Assembly (NCBI GenBank): GCA_025642065.1
Contig: JAODUP010001619.1
Coordinates: 17,501 to 81,500, forward strand
DNA from: Paralvinella palmiformis
Taxonomy: Eukaryota > Annelida > Polychaeta > Terebellida > Alvinellidae
Length of the DNA: 64,000 bases
Reading direction: 5' to 3'
Of the stretch, positions 1-10,689 are shown one piece after another. The position numbers were made by a program, and so were the translations under genes. The notes beneath the pieces were generated by a model. It made no database searches, was not told the DNA's origin, and worked only from the letters and a program-made list of their open reading frames with translations. Numbering within the stretch: the stretch's first letter is position 1; each line of letters opens with the position of its first letter.

Positions 1-330
1 GGGCCCCCGTACCCATAATCCGTGCTGTTCGGGAGACCGGAGGTTCCCGGCCGCGACATTATAGTAGGAGGAGGTTTTAGTCCAACCAGGCAACTGATAA
101 GGTTTTTTCTCCTCCGAAATTGACTTCTATAGTAAACTGAGGTTCCACCATATTAAACAACTCATAGTACGCCAATCGTCACAACAACACTAGGTGGCTG
201 TGCCCAATAGGCGACAGCCAGAGGTTTCTACCCCAAACTCCAACAAGACAAGTCTCAAGTGTAAATATACGAGAACGCGGCCAAATAACCCGATCTTCGT
301 CAGAGTTGGGTCATCTGTTGTATACAGAAA
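1..330 (+). mobile_element. tRNA-type SINE copy cut by the window edge
   Basis: The first ~230 bases match 41285-41510 closely (same opening GGGCCCCCGTACCCATAATC, same poly-T/CTCCTCC stretch, same GGTGGCTGTGCC block). In the 41-kb copy the match is preceded by an A-box-like TGGACTAGTGG, and both copies have a B-box-like GGTTCCCGGCC, so the head looks tRNA-derived. Here the A-box part falls outside the window. The 3' limit is uncertain because the copies diverge after about position 230. No protein is encoded. Confidence 0.55.
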
Positions 331-545
331 ATTGCTAAAATACTGTATGGAGTCTGATTTAGCACATAACAAACTTTTTAACAACATCACACAAACACGC
401 GCGCGCGCGCAGGTACGTATGTAGGCAAATACACGTACGTAAACTGGTAATACGTATCTCATTCCAAGTACACCCCATTCACCTGGCAACAAGCGACGGT
501 CATTTCACTGCTAATGAATACTATCACACAGGAATCCTCCAAGAA

Positions 546-742
546 ATAGATGATGATGATTGAAGTTTTGTGGCTACTTTTGTGCACACTGTAGGCTAAA
601 TGGGCCGAACAGTCTCCAAAGGTAATGAAGGAAAGTCAAAGATGAAACAACCTTCAGATATGCCCACGCTGAGACTTGAACACGGATGGTAGTGTGATCT
701 GTGGTCCAACAAGCTGCCGCTAGACCACGGAGGACCCCCCCC
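546..742 (-). mobile_element. tRNA-derived SINE with GAT tail, copy 1
   Basis: Read on the minus strand it has a tRNA-like head (A-box region TGGTCTAGCGG in the family; B-box GTTCAAGTCTC here), a ~100-base body and an ATC/GAT-rich tail. It is flanked by a 10-bp direct repeat CCTCCAAGAA at 536-545 and 743-752, a target-site duplication. It is more diverged than the copies at 20375 and 47379, so an older insertion. Confidence 0.8.
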
Positions 743-1209
743 CCTCCAAGAACTAGAATAGTCTGTAGTTAACAATATACGGGCTGATATGTTTCGAGTT
801 TGACTCACTGTTCAACTCATACTGCTTTACTATCAATTTATTTTGTATTTTAACATGAAGGCCAATTTTTGTTAGAATTGATGCTGATCGATACTGGTCG
901 CTTCTAGTGTCATTCAAGCTATAGTTTAAATAGCAAATATTAAGTCTGGTTTGAAAATGTAAATATTATAATTTTAGAAAGTATATTTCTCACTTTAATG
1001 ATGTGTCCGGTGAGCATTTGTCTGTGCACCATAATTTAACGGTAGACGGACATTTTGACCACGGTCATGCACCCGGGAGTTTTGGCCACGAAACATATTT
1101 GGTTTGTTTCGGCCATATTATATAAGCAAAGAAACCACAAAATAATTCGGTTTGATTTATATCATTTATTGATAGATCGTCATGTATTATAGTGTAATCA
1201 ATTTCACTC

Positions 1210-1624
1210 ACCAATTGCCAACTGAAAGAATCTGTGACACTACGGTCTCCTTTAGCCCAGATGTTCCTCTTTTAATAGCAATTAAGATAACAGTTTTAAT
1301 AATAGTCGCTTCATTGTACAAACCGACCCTTGGAGACAGTGACAATTGGGTTATATAGTTTATATAGTATTGCTTTGAAGAAAGATACAGCAATTGAAAA
1401 AATAGCTATAAACAGGGCTGCTTAGATAATTAACCTAAACATTATAACAACTGCCGTTAACTGACTTGGGTGTTTTACTCCCAAACTCCGCGGTCTTAGG
1501 TTATTCGCTTTTTGTTGTTTGGTGGCTGTTGTCTGAGCATGAAAAGTCGTCACTTTGGATTCAGTCCCATGAAGTATGGTCCAGAATTTGACTTCATGCT
1601 TCAAGATTCTCTGTGCCAGTGCCT

Positions 1625-1640
<16 letters not shown>
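1210..1640 (-). repeat. Dispersed repeat B, nearly full copy
   Basis: The reverse complement aligns with 40315-40770: the AATCTCGAACCGTGAATTC-like segment, the AAAACAAAAAGCGAAT block, the TAGATTAATTATCTAA palindrome-like block and the TATATAAACTATATAACCCA block occur in the same order. Another copy is at 37845-38170. No coding capacity is apparent. One end abuts an (AC)n tract, as in the other copies. The family is probably a non-autonomous mobile element; its class is not clear. Confidence 0.6.
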
Positions 1641-1675
<35 letters not shown>

Positions 1676-1825
1676 ACACACACACACACACACACATACT
1701 GGTGAGACATTACACATGTCTCAGCAAGAAAAGTCGCCACTCTGGATTCAGTCCCCTGAAGAAACGTCCAGAGTTTGAATTCACGGTTCGAGATTATCTG
1801 TGCCTGTGCCTTATAATACACAGCT

Positions 1826-1886
<61 letters not shown>
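1628..1886. repeat. (AC)n microsatellites around a partial repeat B
   Basis: (AC)n runs occupy about 1628-1672, 1679-1696 and 1829-1886, enclosing a partial repeat B. The tracts sit at the same junction relative to repeat B as the GT tracts at 40.3 and 43.2 kb (opposite orientation), so they are part of the mobile unit rather than chance expansions. Confidence 0.85.
1702..1830 (-). repeat. Partial repeat B
   Basis: The reverse complement matches 40322-40450 almost base for base (AGCTGTGTAT, GAATTCAAACTCTGGACG, GTGGCGACTTTTCTTGCTGA) and ends at GTCTCACCAG. The copy at 43262-43392 stops at the same point, so a truncated subfamily probably exists. Confidence 0.75.
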
Positions 1887-1887
<1 letters not shown>

Positions 1888-1889
<2 letters not shown>

Positions 1890-2560
1890 CTAAATCACTT
1901 CAGTGAGTCCATACTGAGTTAGTGTACATTCTCTTGTGGTGAACAAACTGTAATGTTTGTTAACACGTCGAGGGTATATAAAAGGCCTAACTTTTCACTT
2001 AGGTTAGAGAAGAACTTCGACGCCAGACTAATCGGACGTGTACCGATCTATATGGCTCATATAGGTAGGAACTATTTAGTTATTCGAACCCAGAATAAAG
2101 CTGAGGTCAACACGAAATTTTTATATACAGATTTCTTTTGGACCACAGAAAATTACTGTTGAATGTAAACTGTGGTGTCAAAATAGTTTATGATGTGTAT
2201 GTAGCAAGTCACCATTGAACCACACGCGCACGTGTTTGTTGCGAGCTGTGATATCAAATGGTATGTTTTACGTGCTTCCACTTTTTGTACGTAGCCTGCA
2301 TGTAGCCGCTTTCCTGTGGGCGTGACATATTTGTCGCGTACGAAAAGCGAATTAGCTGGTTCCCACAGGCTGATGAGTAGACCAGACACATGCTTAGGTA
2401 TACGCACACATTTATCAATATGTGGAGGTATTGAACATTTAATATTTAGATTAATGTATGTATAGTTGTATTTAGATTTATGGAGGTAGGTTTCGAAGGA
2501 GGTTTAGATATGTTGATGCTCTGTGCCTGTTGCCTCTTACTATGTACCCTAAAACGCACA
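1888..2560 (+). mobile_element. Repeat C, copy A (LTR-like)
   Basis: About 670 bases that recur at 3193-3937 and, inverted and partial, at 43392-43668. A TATA-like GGGTATATAAAAGG lies at 1971-1984 and AATAAA at 2094-2099, about 120 bases apart, resembling the U3-R arrangement of an LTR. No reverse transcriptase or integrase is adjacent, so it could be a solo LTR or a non-autonomous element. Termini and target duplication could not be fixed. Confidence 0.5.
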
Positions 2561-3192
2561 TTGCCCGTGCCAGACATCTTATCTATTTCCATCCAGATTC
2601 CTTATTACACCAATGTAAGAAAAGTTATGTCGTTATTAAAACATGTTGAGTTTATTAGCTTTGTTATGTATAATGTAGAATCTATATTGTTGTCCTCTTA
2701 TGTGGTCTGGCGAAACGACCTATTAATTCATACAATGCTGCTTGATGGATTTATACTCCTGGAGTCGTTTGTTACTCCGGCAGGCATCTCCATGGGTATT
2801 AAGCTGCGGAGAGAGTTTTTCCCATATTATGAGTAATTAGATTACACTGATATAGGAAATTTGTTAAATGTATAGCTATTATAATCCCGACGTGTCATTC
2901 GCAGTATCGGAGATCTGCCTGAAATCCGCTGTTCTCGACCATGGGTCAAATAGATCAAGTGGATAGGCGCTTTAATTTAGATCCCACCACACCTAACTGC
3001 ATATACTTAGGGACGCTAAATTAAGCGTGAATGAACGTTCCCTTAGTGATGAACGGAAACGTATGATGGTTAGCTGTTAGGTTCGAGTAAATCGTAGTAT
3101 TTACTCAGGTTTGAGACGATATTTCGTTCTAGTCCAGTAATAATCCATTGTGCGGTATTGCTACTTTGTTTTTATTTTAGTTTAATCGCTTT
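2561..3192. other. No gene seen
   Basis: AT-rich sequence with an open frame of about 118 codons at 2480-2836 that overlaps repeat C and shows no recognisable domain. I see no support for a gene. Confidence 0.4.
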
Positions 3193-3932
3193 AGTGAGTC
3201 CATACTGTGTTAGTGTACATTCTCTTTGTTGTGGACAAACTGTAATGTTTGTTAACACGCTGAGGCTATATATAGGGCTTGAAACTGTGTTAGTGTACAT
3301 TCTCTTTGTTATGGACAAACTGTAATTTTGTTAACACGCTGAGGCTATATATAGGGCTTGAATTTTCACTTAGGTTAGAGAAGAACTTCGACGCCAGACC
3401 AGTCGGACGTGTATTGATACACGGTTCATATAGGTAGGATTTATTCAGCTATTCGAACCCAGAATAAAGCTGAGGTCAGCATCTGAGGTGTCGAAATGCT
3501 TTATATACAGGTTTCTTTTGGACCACAGAAAATTACTGTTGAATGTAAACTGTGGTGTCAAAATAGTTTATGATATGTATGTAGCAAGTCACCATTGAAC
3601 CACACGCACGTGTTGTTTGTTGCGAGCTGTGGTATCAAATGGTATGTTTTTACGTGCTTCCGCTTTTTGTACGTAGCCTGCATGTAGCCGCTTTCCTGTG
3701 GGCGTGACATATTTGTCGCGTACGAAAAGCGAATTAGCTGGTTCCCACAGGCTGATGAGTAGACCAGACACATGCTTAGGTATACGCACACATTTATCAA
3801 TATGTGGAGGTATTGAACATTTAATATTTAGATTAATGTATGTATAGTTGTATTTAGATTTATGGAGGTAGGTTTCGAAGGAGGTTTAGATATGTTGATG
3901 CTCTGTGCCTGTTGCCTCTTACTATGTACCCT

Positions 3933-3937
<5 letters not shown>
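3193..3937 (+). mobile_element. Repeat C, copy B, with tandem 80-bp promoter-like unit
   Basis: Matches copy A over its length. An 80-base unit (3204-3283) is repeated directly at 3284-3362 with one base missing; each unit ends in GAGGCTATATATAGGGCTTG, so the TATA-like segment is doubled. AATAAA lies at 3463-3468. The right end runs into a (CA)n(TA)n tract where copy A instead continues into other sequence. Probable LTR-like or non-autonomous element. Confidence 0.55.

Positions 3938-4027
<90 letters not shown>
3938..4027. repeat. Compound (CA)n(TA)n microsatellite
   Basis: About 50 bases of CA followed by about 38 bases of TA directly at the end of repeat C copy B. Confidence 0.95.
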
Positions 4028-4028
<1 letters not shown>

Positions 4029-4433
4029 TGTTAATCGGCAAGTGATGGCTACATATTAAGTTGGCGAATTAACAATATAGAAAAAAAGGCCACGTTTTTG
4101 GTGAATTCTTGGTTCTAAAATGATCGAATTTCATCATTTTCTCTGTAATATAAAGTCTGAATTATCTGTGTACATTTACGAATATTGTCTCAAATAACAC
4201 CTTCAAAACACACTGATTTTATATTTACATCTTAACTTTGAAAAATTCCAGTGTTTTTGCTCTGAAATAAACTTTTGTAATACTAAATATAAATAGTTTA
4301 TTGACCTACGTTCAATTTAATTGTTTTATGTATATTAATTTGCTTACACGAGCTAGCCCACACTATTGAGAACAATAGTATATCCCCACAACTGTTAAAT
4401 TTCGACGAGAATTATGATAATGTGTTAATTAGT

Positions 4434-4534
4434 CTGTAGATCGTGTGATCGGCAAATGTTGGCGATCGTTCTAATATGGCTATTTTTTGCAATTCGCCAA
4501 ATTAAAACGATCGTCAACATTTGCCGATCTACAG
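4434..4534. repeat. Short inverted repeat (hairpin)
   Basis: The arms GGCAAATGTTGGCGATCGTT (4451-4470) and AACGATCGTCAACATTTGCC (4506-4525) pair at 19 of 20 positions. An outer pair CTGTAGATCG / CGATCTACAG (4434-4443 / 4525-4534) extends the stem. The left arm carries an extra TGTGATCG that partly duplicates its neighbour. Possibly a very small MITE or the tip of a fold-back element. Confidence 0.7.
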
Positions 4535-4789
4535 TATATATATTATTTCTACAAGCGTTTCTAATCATATGGATGTTATTGGATATATATTTATATATTG
4601 GAAGCAATCTGTGGATAAAGGAATGTTATGACTCCACTCTCAAAATCATGGATACATGATACATAAATCAGAAGACCACGTAATTAAAAACACTTAATAT
4701 AATAGAGTATATATTGTCACTAATCACCACTATCCATATATCCCTGTTATATATCAATATATTAGACAGCTATCAGTCCGAGATCACTA

Positions 4790-5840
4790 TATTATATATG
4801 TCAATAGGGAGCCGAGGTTATCAGTCCGACGTTACCACGTACCTACAATTATCATATACAGAAATGTGCTCAACTTCGCCAAGAATAATAATATCATCAA
4901 TATTGCTAGTTCTGCTGTTAAAATCACCTGTTATGAATATATTATGTTCTTGGTCTACCCATTAATGCATCAAGTTCAACTATACCATCCCTTTCGTCTT
5001 GTTTAATATAAAAGGTTGAACCATCACAAGATATGTATAGACTCCACCTGGGCATCTCCCTCTGGTGTTTCGGCGTTAGCAATGTTAAATATATTGCTGA
5101 TATTCTGGAAATAAGTTAGAAAAAGGGGTGATCTGAATATCTATCGATGTCCAGGTTTCTACTAAGCATATTATATCGTGTGACTGTAAATACAACACTG
5201 TTGAATCGGAACCACATTTCGTAATACAATGTATGTTCCGACAAACTATTTTCAAATATTGGCCAGGGCCGTGGATTTTACCTCAATGGAACTACATCAT
5301 CATTATTTCCAAAAACTTAAGGTTTATTGTCTACGTAAAGTTTGTCATACCTGAGTGATGTTGCTTTGCCACTATCGCGTGCAACTTGCATCGCCGGATT
5401 TAGGCGGCGTCTAGTTTCGCGCACTTCCTTGTTGAAATCTTCGCCTATCTTGATGTCAGATCCAAAACCGTTTAGTTTGTTTCTGGTCCTCTCCAGAATG
5501 TTGATGTGCTGCTTCCAACTCAAGAAATGTGTAATTATTCGACGCTTACGATCATCACCTTTGGTGCCGACTCGATGTGTGCATTCGATGTAGATTGATT
5601 GGGTTACTTCTTCGGCCACTTTGAGTTGATCTTTCAAGACATCGCAAACCTTTTGTTCGGATTGTTCCTACGTTTCCCTCTCACTTTCAGGAAGGCCATA
5701 GAAGCCCAGGATATTACTTCTTTATTGGCCTTCCTCTATAGTTATAGTATTTACCAACAATTTTACTTTAGTTTTACTTTAGTCTTGGGTGACAGTTGTT
5801 AGTTTTTCGAAAATTGTCTCTTGCTCGCCACATATATATG
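4790..5840 (-). pseudogene. LINE remnant: ORF1 C-terminal domain then ORF2 endonuclease
   Basis: On the minus strand the upstream part (about 5840 to 5317) reads as the C-terminal region of a LINE ORF1 protein: GFYGLPESE, IECTHRVG, KRRIITHFLSWKQ, IGEDFNKEVRETRRRLNP and YDKLYVDNKP match the usual pattern of RNA-binding ORF1 proteins (R.YGIPE, IER.HRVG, RPI...FL..K, I.EDF..E...RR.L.P). Downstream (about 5280 to 4790) a broken frame carries endonuclease-like pieces SHDIICLVETW and ITGDFNSRTSN, the GDFN motif of the apurinic-type endonuclease at the start of ORF2. Stops and frameshifts make it non-functional. The reverse transcriptase is not seen, so the element is truncated or interrupted. Confidence 0.7.
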
Positions 5841-6598
5841 TCGTATAGCTTACTGGCAGCTATCCGATCGTTCATCAAAATCCATATGCTTGTCTACTAT
5901 TTTGTTCATTTGGATTAGAAGTTATATGAAGGACTATATAGAATAAAACGGGACAGAGAGCGATAGGTTACAGCCTTACGTGAAATAAACTGTTAGCAGC
6001 GCTGCCTTTCGGAAAACATGGTAGATTATTTTTAGTTTTGAATAGACTTTCACAAGAGAAGTCGGCTTTAAACAGGCATTAGACGATCTAACTGGATATA
6101 TTCAAGGATAAAAATTAAATAAATGGGGACTATGAAATTAATTAGAAAGTGGGATTTGCCACTCATTTGGTTCAGTTGAAATGTGTAATAAGTAGGCCTA
6201 GTCACTAGTGTAGAATTAGTTTTTGCGTGATTTATTTTACGATATAAGGTGCGTGTCTAGATATGTGTCTACATGACCATTATTATTACTGATCATGTAT
6301 CACATGACATGAATGTAATATGAAATGAAACTAACACACATCATATACAAGATCCACAACTAGGAAGCTCTGAATGTAATCCTAAAGTTTTTTAAAGTGT
6401 ACCTAAAGACACAAGAAATAATAATTAATGACACTGATCAATCAACAATGCTGTAATTTAAAAAAATGTACAGTCTTTTTTACTCTTGCAACTATAGGAT
6501 TCTCTAATATTCACATGTAAAACATGGTGTAGACAAATAGTAATATACAAGCGTAAAACAAACTGTAATGTTTTACAAGAGTCGAATTCTAACTTTCC
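5841..6598. other. No gene seen
   Basis: AT-rich sequence with no recognisable coding motif, repeat partner or RNA structure. Confidence 0.4.
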
Positions 6599-6599
6599 T

Positions 6600-7565
6600 T
6601 ATATCTTTGACAGCATAAGTGTTACTAGTATAGAACTAACTTTACTCATGCGGAGGATCTTTTCAATATTATTACATAATTCTGCTTCTATCAATATATA
6701 CACTTCCATTAAATCTGAACTGAGTACAACAAGACTACCAGTGGGAAGATCTTGATACTGCTTAGCAACAATAAACACTGCAGTCCATTTACTACACACC
6801 ATTTTGTAATTTTGTGAGAAATGTATCCCTCTATATAAATGATGATATTGTCTTCCTCTACTGTAAGCAGAGTTTGAGGGCTAAAAATAACTATGAGATA
6901 TCTGATGACATCAGGTATCTTGGAAGAGGAAGGAACAGGTGGATGTAGAGGCTCATTGTATTGGACAGGAGCAATACATTTCAAATTAAATAGAAAGGTA
7001 TCAACATCCTTCTGACAGTTAGATGAATCACTTGTGTACAAAATATGACCATGATCTGTCAGAAAGCAATATGTAATTGTGTAGCATCGGGGTTGTCCCT
7101 GTGTCCACCCTTTCACCCTCCCTGTAAACACTGGCAAATCCACATGTTTTTGGACTAATTTGGGAGCCATTCTGATAGGTAACACCAAATCGCTACAGTA
7201 AAATGAAACAACATTGTTCTCCAACTTTGAAACCTAACCTTTTAAGATTGTTGTGTATATTCTTCAATACATATGGTGGATCGTAAAAGATAATGACATG
7301 ATTATTGTTGTGCATAAAATGTGGCTTGATAACAGATGCTCCTAGTTTTGACTGATTATTTGACCCTTGATCACATATTATAGCTTTGACAATAAGGCAA
7401 CATGCACACTTACAATTTTAATACACTTCAAAAGAATGGTTTTCAGCAAATCAGCGCTAAGAGTACTGTTGGTTACAAAATAGCCAATTGGTTGCTTCCA
7501 TTTACATACTGAATCTTTCAACATAAACACTACATTAACTTTAAATTTGAAAGTGTCCAACAAGT
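6600..7565 (-). pseudogene. P-element/THAP9-like transposase remnant
   Basis: The minus strand, read across several frameshifts, gives an ordered set of P-element/THAP9-type motifs: VVFMLKDSVCKWKQPIGYF near 7510-7565; CDQGSNNQ near 7345-7380; then FYDPPYVLKNIHNNLKR near 7245-7300, the conserved FxHDPPHLLKxxRN region with Y in place of H; RMAPKL near 7155-7175; and near 6800-6840 a YIEGYISHKI segment like the late Y(I/V)xGYxxHK block, followed by a PTGSLVVLS-like stretch. The longest open piece (6709-7224, about 170 codons) is only a fragment. The N-terminal THAP zinc finger was not found. Family assignment rests on motif order; no terminal inverted repeats were identified. Confidence 0.65.
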
Positions 7566-8242
7566 TCGTTTACCAACTGAGCTACAGACATGTCATCCCT
7601 AGCTGCTACTTTGAGTTGAGTGGCCTTGGGCATATTTCATTTCAGCCTGGTAATTATACTCGTAGTCTGGTTGTAGGGTCTACATGCTTAAGTTTCTTTT
7701 TCCTGGGGGTTAGTTCAATAGATGATGACCATATTGAACCAACTATAAATAAAAAGCATGTGATTTAATTATGATTAACCTCTAAGACTAAGTGACTGTC
7801 GGTGTCAAATAACATGGATTATTTATTCAGTTTACAAAACTCACAGCCATTTCTTCAGCATCAAAGGACTTTTATTTCAATATTAATATGAAAGATTTCA
7901 GAATTTTACATATAAATTCAAGGATTATTGATTGGTAGCCAGCAACCTGACTGCCCTGAACAGGAGATAGTATAGGTATTACGTTTATTTCGCTTGGCTA
8001 CTCTTTATCAATCCCATTTGGCATGTTACCTACTTCTTTTCCCCCTTGTAAATTTGGAAAGTTTTAATCCTGTCAAATTTACCATGTCTACCGCAAGGCG
8101 GCAGCACTGCATATTTATTACACGCCAAACAGCCTGCTGTCCCATCTTCCCCTATACGATCTTTGGTTATATCCACGAATTGCCTACCTGTTTACCGGGT
8201 ACACTAACGCTTTCAAGACATTGGTCGATGATTGTTTTAATG
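7566..8242. other. No gene seen
   Basis: Short open frames only, none with a recognisable motif. Confidence 0.35.
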
Positions 8243-8312
8243 TCTACTAGACACTTCGCCCCATTGACATATCGCCCCATCGGACGATTCGCCCCATATG
8301 CCGCCCCACTTA
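8243..8312. repeat. Iterated CGCCCCAT motif
   Basis: TTCGCCCCAT, ATCGCCCCAT, TTCGCCCCAT and a degenerate GCCGCCCCAC occur at about 16-17-base spacing, unusually GC-rich for this window. Spaced motifs like this occur near the ends of some DNA transposons. No partner array was found nearby. Confidence 0.6.
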
Positions 8313-8754
8313 ATAAATACAGATTGTCTTCAATGTCACGGTGAAGTTTTATGACGTGTCTTTGAATAAATGACAGCGGTAAGTGGTGTCTCAGTCATTG
8401 TGGCACAAACATTACAACAGAGCAGTACTACGAAGCAAATAATGAAGAGATAACTCTCTCATGGATGTGTAATGACCAAACGTTTTCTGGTGCAGATGCT
8501 TCGCCGCCGGATGCCGAATCTACTAGATTGTCTTCTGACTTCCGTTCTGTTAGCAAGTCGATTCGGCGTCTAATGTGTCTGCCATTCCTTCCTACTGATG
8601 ACATCACTCAAATGTTTACAAGCATCATTGCTATGGCTGCATGCGTTACGCAATGCCTACTCTACTTCGCGAACTACTTAACTACATATAGCCGGATAAG
8701 GTCTATATAATACATAAGATAATTAGACAATAGTAAAACACCCAACCCCGCTAC

Positions 8755-8839
8755 CTCTGTAACGTGACCACCTCTGTAAATGGACCACTTGTTCAGTCTT
8801 AAATTATCGCTATGTTTTTTTCTTCTATAACTCGACCAC
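8755..8839 (-). repeat. 17-bp iterons (GTGGTCNNNNTTACAGAG type)
   Basis: On the minus strand, GTGGTCCATTTACAGAG (8788-8772) is followed directly by GTGGTCACGTTACAGAG (8771-8755). A decayed third unit, GTGGTCGAGTTATAGAAG, lies at 8839-8822. Period and sequence resemble the subterminal units of the element at 44173-45139, so this may be one end of a related element. Confidence 0.65.
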
Positions 8840-9279
8840 CTCCCAACTCCGTACCTTGACCTTTGATCTTCGTCTAATGACTATGTTTGTCATCCCGTAT
8901 GTCGATCTGGGGCCAAGAGGTAGGGTTGTTTATGTTCACTATCGCATGCGTTAATTTAATTGGATGGTTGTTATCCGACTGCTGGTCAATCAGGATCGTT
9001 TGAAGCTATAGTTAAAAAAGCGATGTCAGAAAGAAGCCATGGACGATTACTGGCTGTGTGACTAGCTTGGGTTAACCATGTGAAAACAACAAGAGTTAAT
9101 TTGAAATGACTATTTATTTAACTTATAATAGCAGTGTTTCAACCCAGTTTCTTTTCATGTTCATAGAACAAAAAAACTGACAAATCTTAGCGATTACGAT
9201 TACGTTACGTCTGTAAATGGCGATTACGATTACTTGAGATCATATAATCGATTACAATCGATTACTGATTAACCCATGC

Positions 9280-9281
<2 letters not shown>

Positions 9282-9340
<59 letters not shown>

Positions 9341-9345
9341 CACTC
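9282..9345. repeat. (TA)n microsatellite
   Basis: About 64 bases of TA with one TG interruption; the flanks (8840-9960) hold nothing recognisable. Confidence 0.9.
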
Positions 9346-9966
9346 TGTAACCTGGATGCGGCGTTCTATTTGTTATTGTGTGTAATAAGTAAGCGTAAGG
9401 TGTGAAATTTGTTTATATATCCTTACCCCATATCAAGACAAAGGAAATGATTGATAGTCATGATGTATTATCTTCTTTATATTTTTAATTCAGCTTATAA
9501 TTTTAGATCACTTTCAATATCTTATGCGTCCATGATTAGCATAAAATAGACAAATGAGATCAAGATTAGCATTTGTTTATATTATTTCAGTATCTACATA
9601 ATTCGGCAAAGTGATGTATTATCTACACCATGTGATGTCTAAATGGTGTATTACCAGCTTTAGAGTTTTATGATTTGATGGCATGGTGTAGAGTAATTCT
9701 ATTATATGCATATTGTGATAGAGTAGTGTAGTATTGTCTGCTTCTTATGATGCGGTTGTATTGAATTGGGTTTATATTGTATCAAATACTCTCCTTAGTG
9801 AGGTATGAAGTATTCTCTATTTATTATCATCAGTTAAGAATGACGTACCTGTATGTCGGACATTGAGTGTGATTCTTTAATAGATCATATTTTGAAGTAG
9901 ATTATAACTGAGTCCTAATATGATGATGCCCAAATGTAATCTGCCATCGTGAATAATTTATCACAA

Positions 9967-10035
9967 GATGATGATGATGATGATGATTGATGTTTTATGG
10001 CCACTTTTGTGCACGAGGTAGGCTAAATGGACCGT
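9967..10035 (-). mobile_element. GAT-tailed SINE, truncated copy
   Basis: Contains the (GAT)n tail and about 45 bases of the adjoining body (GGCCACTTTTGTGCAC, GGTAGGCTAAATGG) seen in the three longer copies; the tRNA-like head is missing. A 5'-truncated insertion. Confidence 0.7.
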
Positions 10036-10689
10036 TGTTATCATGAGAAATGAATATCTTTCTGTACATTTGTTCTCTTTTCTCAATAATAACTATATAT
10101 TATAGTTCCTGTGATTAATATTTATATCCGTCAAAAATGCTTTGTTACGTGATATATAACACTCATTATGATGATACATTTGGTAGATTTACGAATCGTA
10201 GGGCCAAATTGGTTAATTACTTTTGGAATATTCAACAACTGACTTACATTTTTCAGTTTATTTTTCCCCGTTTTTGTATTGCACTCTCTTTGCACGATTT
10301 ATTTTCAAATGTTACTGCCTAAGATAACTAAGAAAACGATTACAAGATTAACACTGCAAGTGTATGCAGTATCTTCACTTCTATTTTCCTTATTTAGACA
10401 AGTTGACTGGCAATCTCTGTTTATTTTGTTTGTTTTTGCTCACTACATAAATTACAAGTTTCCATTAATTGGCAGGTGATAATCGTCAATTATCAGCAAA
10501 TTCGGGAAAGCGATATAATATATACAAATCAAGTGACCAGTGACGGGCTACATAACTTTCTCTCAGATCAGTGACAGTGCATCGAATGATTTCGAGTCTA
10601 TATATGTTTCTAATTTAGCTGAAGATACGGATAATCGTAATATAATATGATATAGTCAATGGCAATTGTAAGTATTATGAACAGAACAA

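Noticed and set aside
1512..1884. Open frames rich in Thr-His or Cys-Val.
   Set aside because: Translations of (AC)n/(GT)n tracts; the same holds for the frames at 42.2-42.4, 43.6-43.9 and 44.0-44.4 kb.
2480..2836. 118-codon plus-strand frame.
   Set aside because: Starts inside repeat C, has no known domain, and its counterpart in copy B is replaced by a microsatellite.
7555..7625. GTTTACCAACTGAGCTACAGAC, which looks like part of a tRNA gene on the minus strand.
   Set aside because: No matching acceptor stem, B-box or cloverleaf could be paired around it.
8465..8710. 81-codon plus-strand frame with SIRRLMCLPFLPTDDITQMF, reminiscent of a MULE-type transposase segment; the sequence before it (EEITLSWMCND) also recalls a PHD finger.
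   Set aside because: Two conflicting partial resemblances over a short stretch, with no catalytic motif and no supporting flanks.
10137..10479. Two overlapping plus-strand frames of 61 and 66 codons.
   Set aside because: AT-rich, no motif, and not continuous with the LINE that starts at about 10690.
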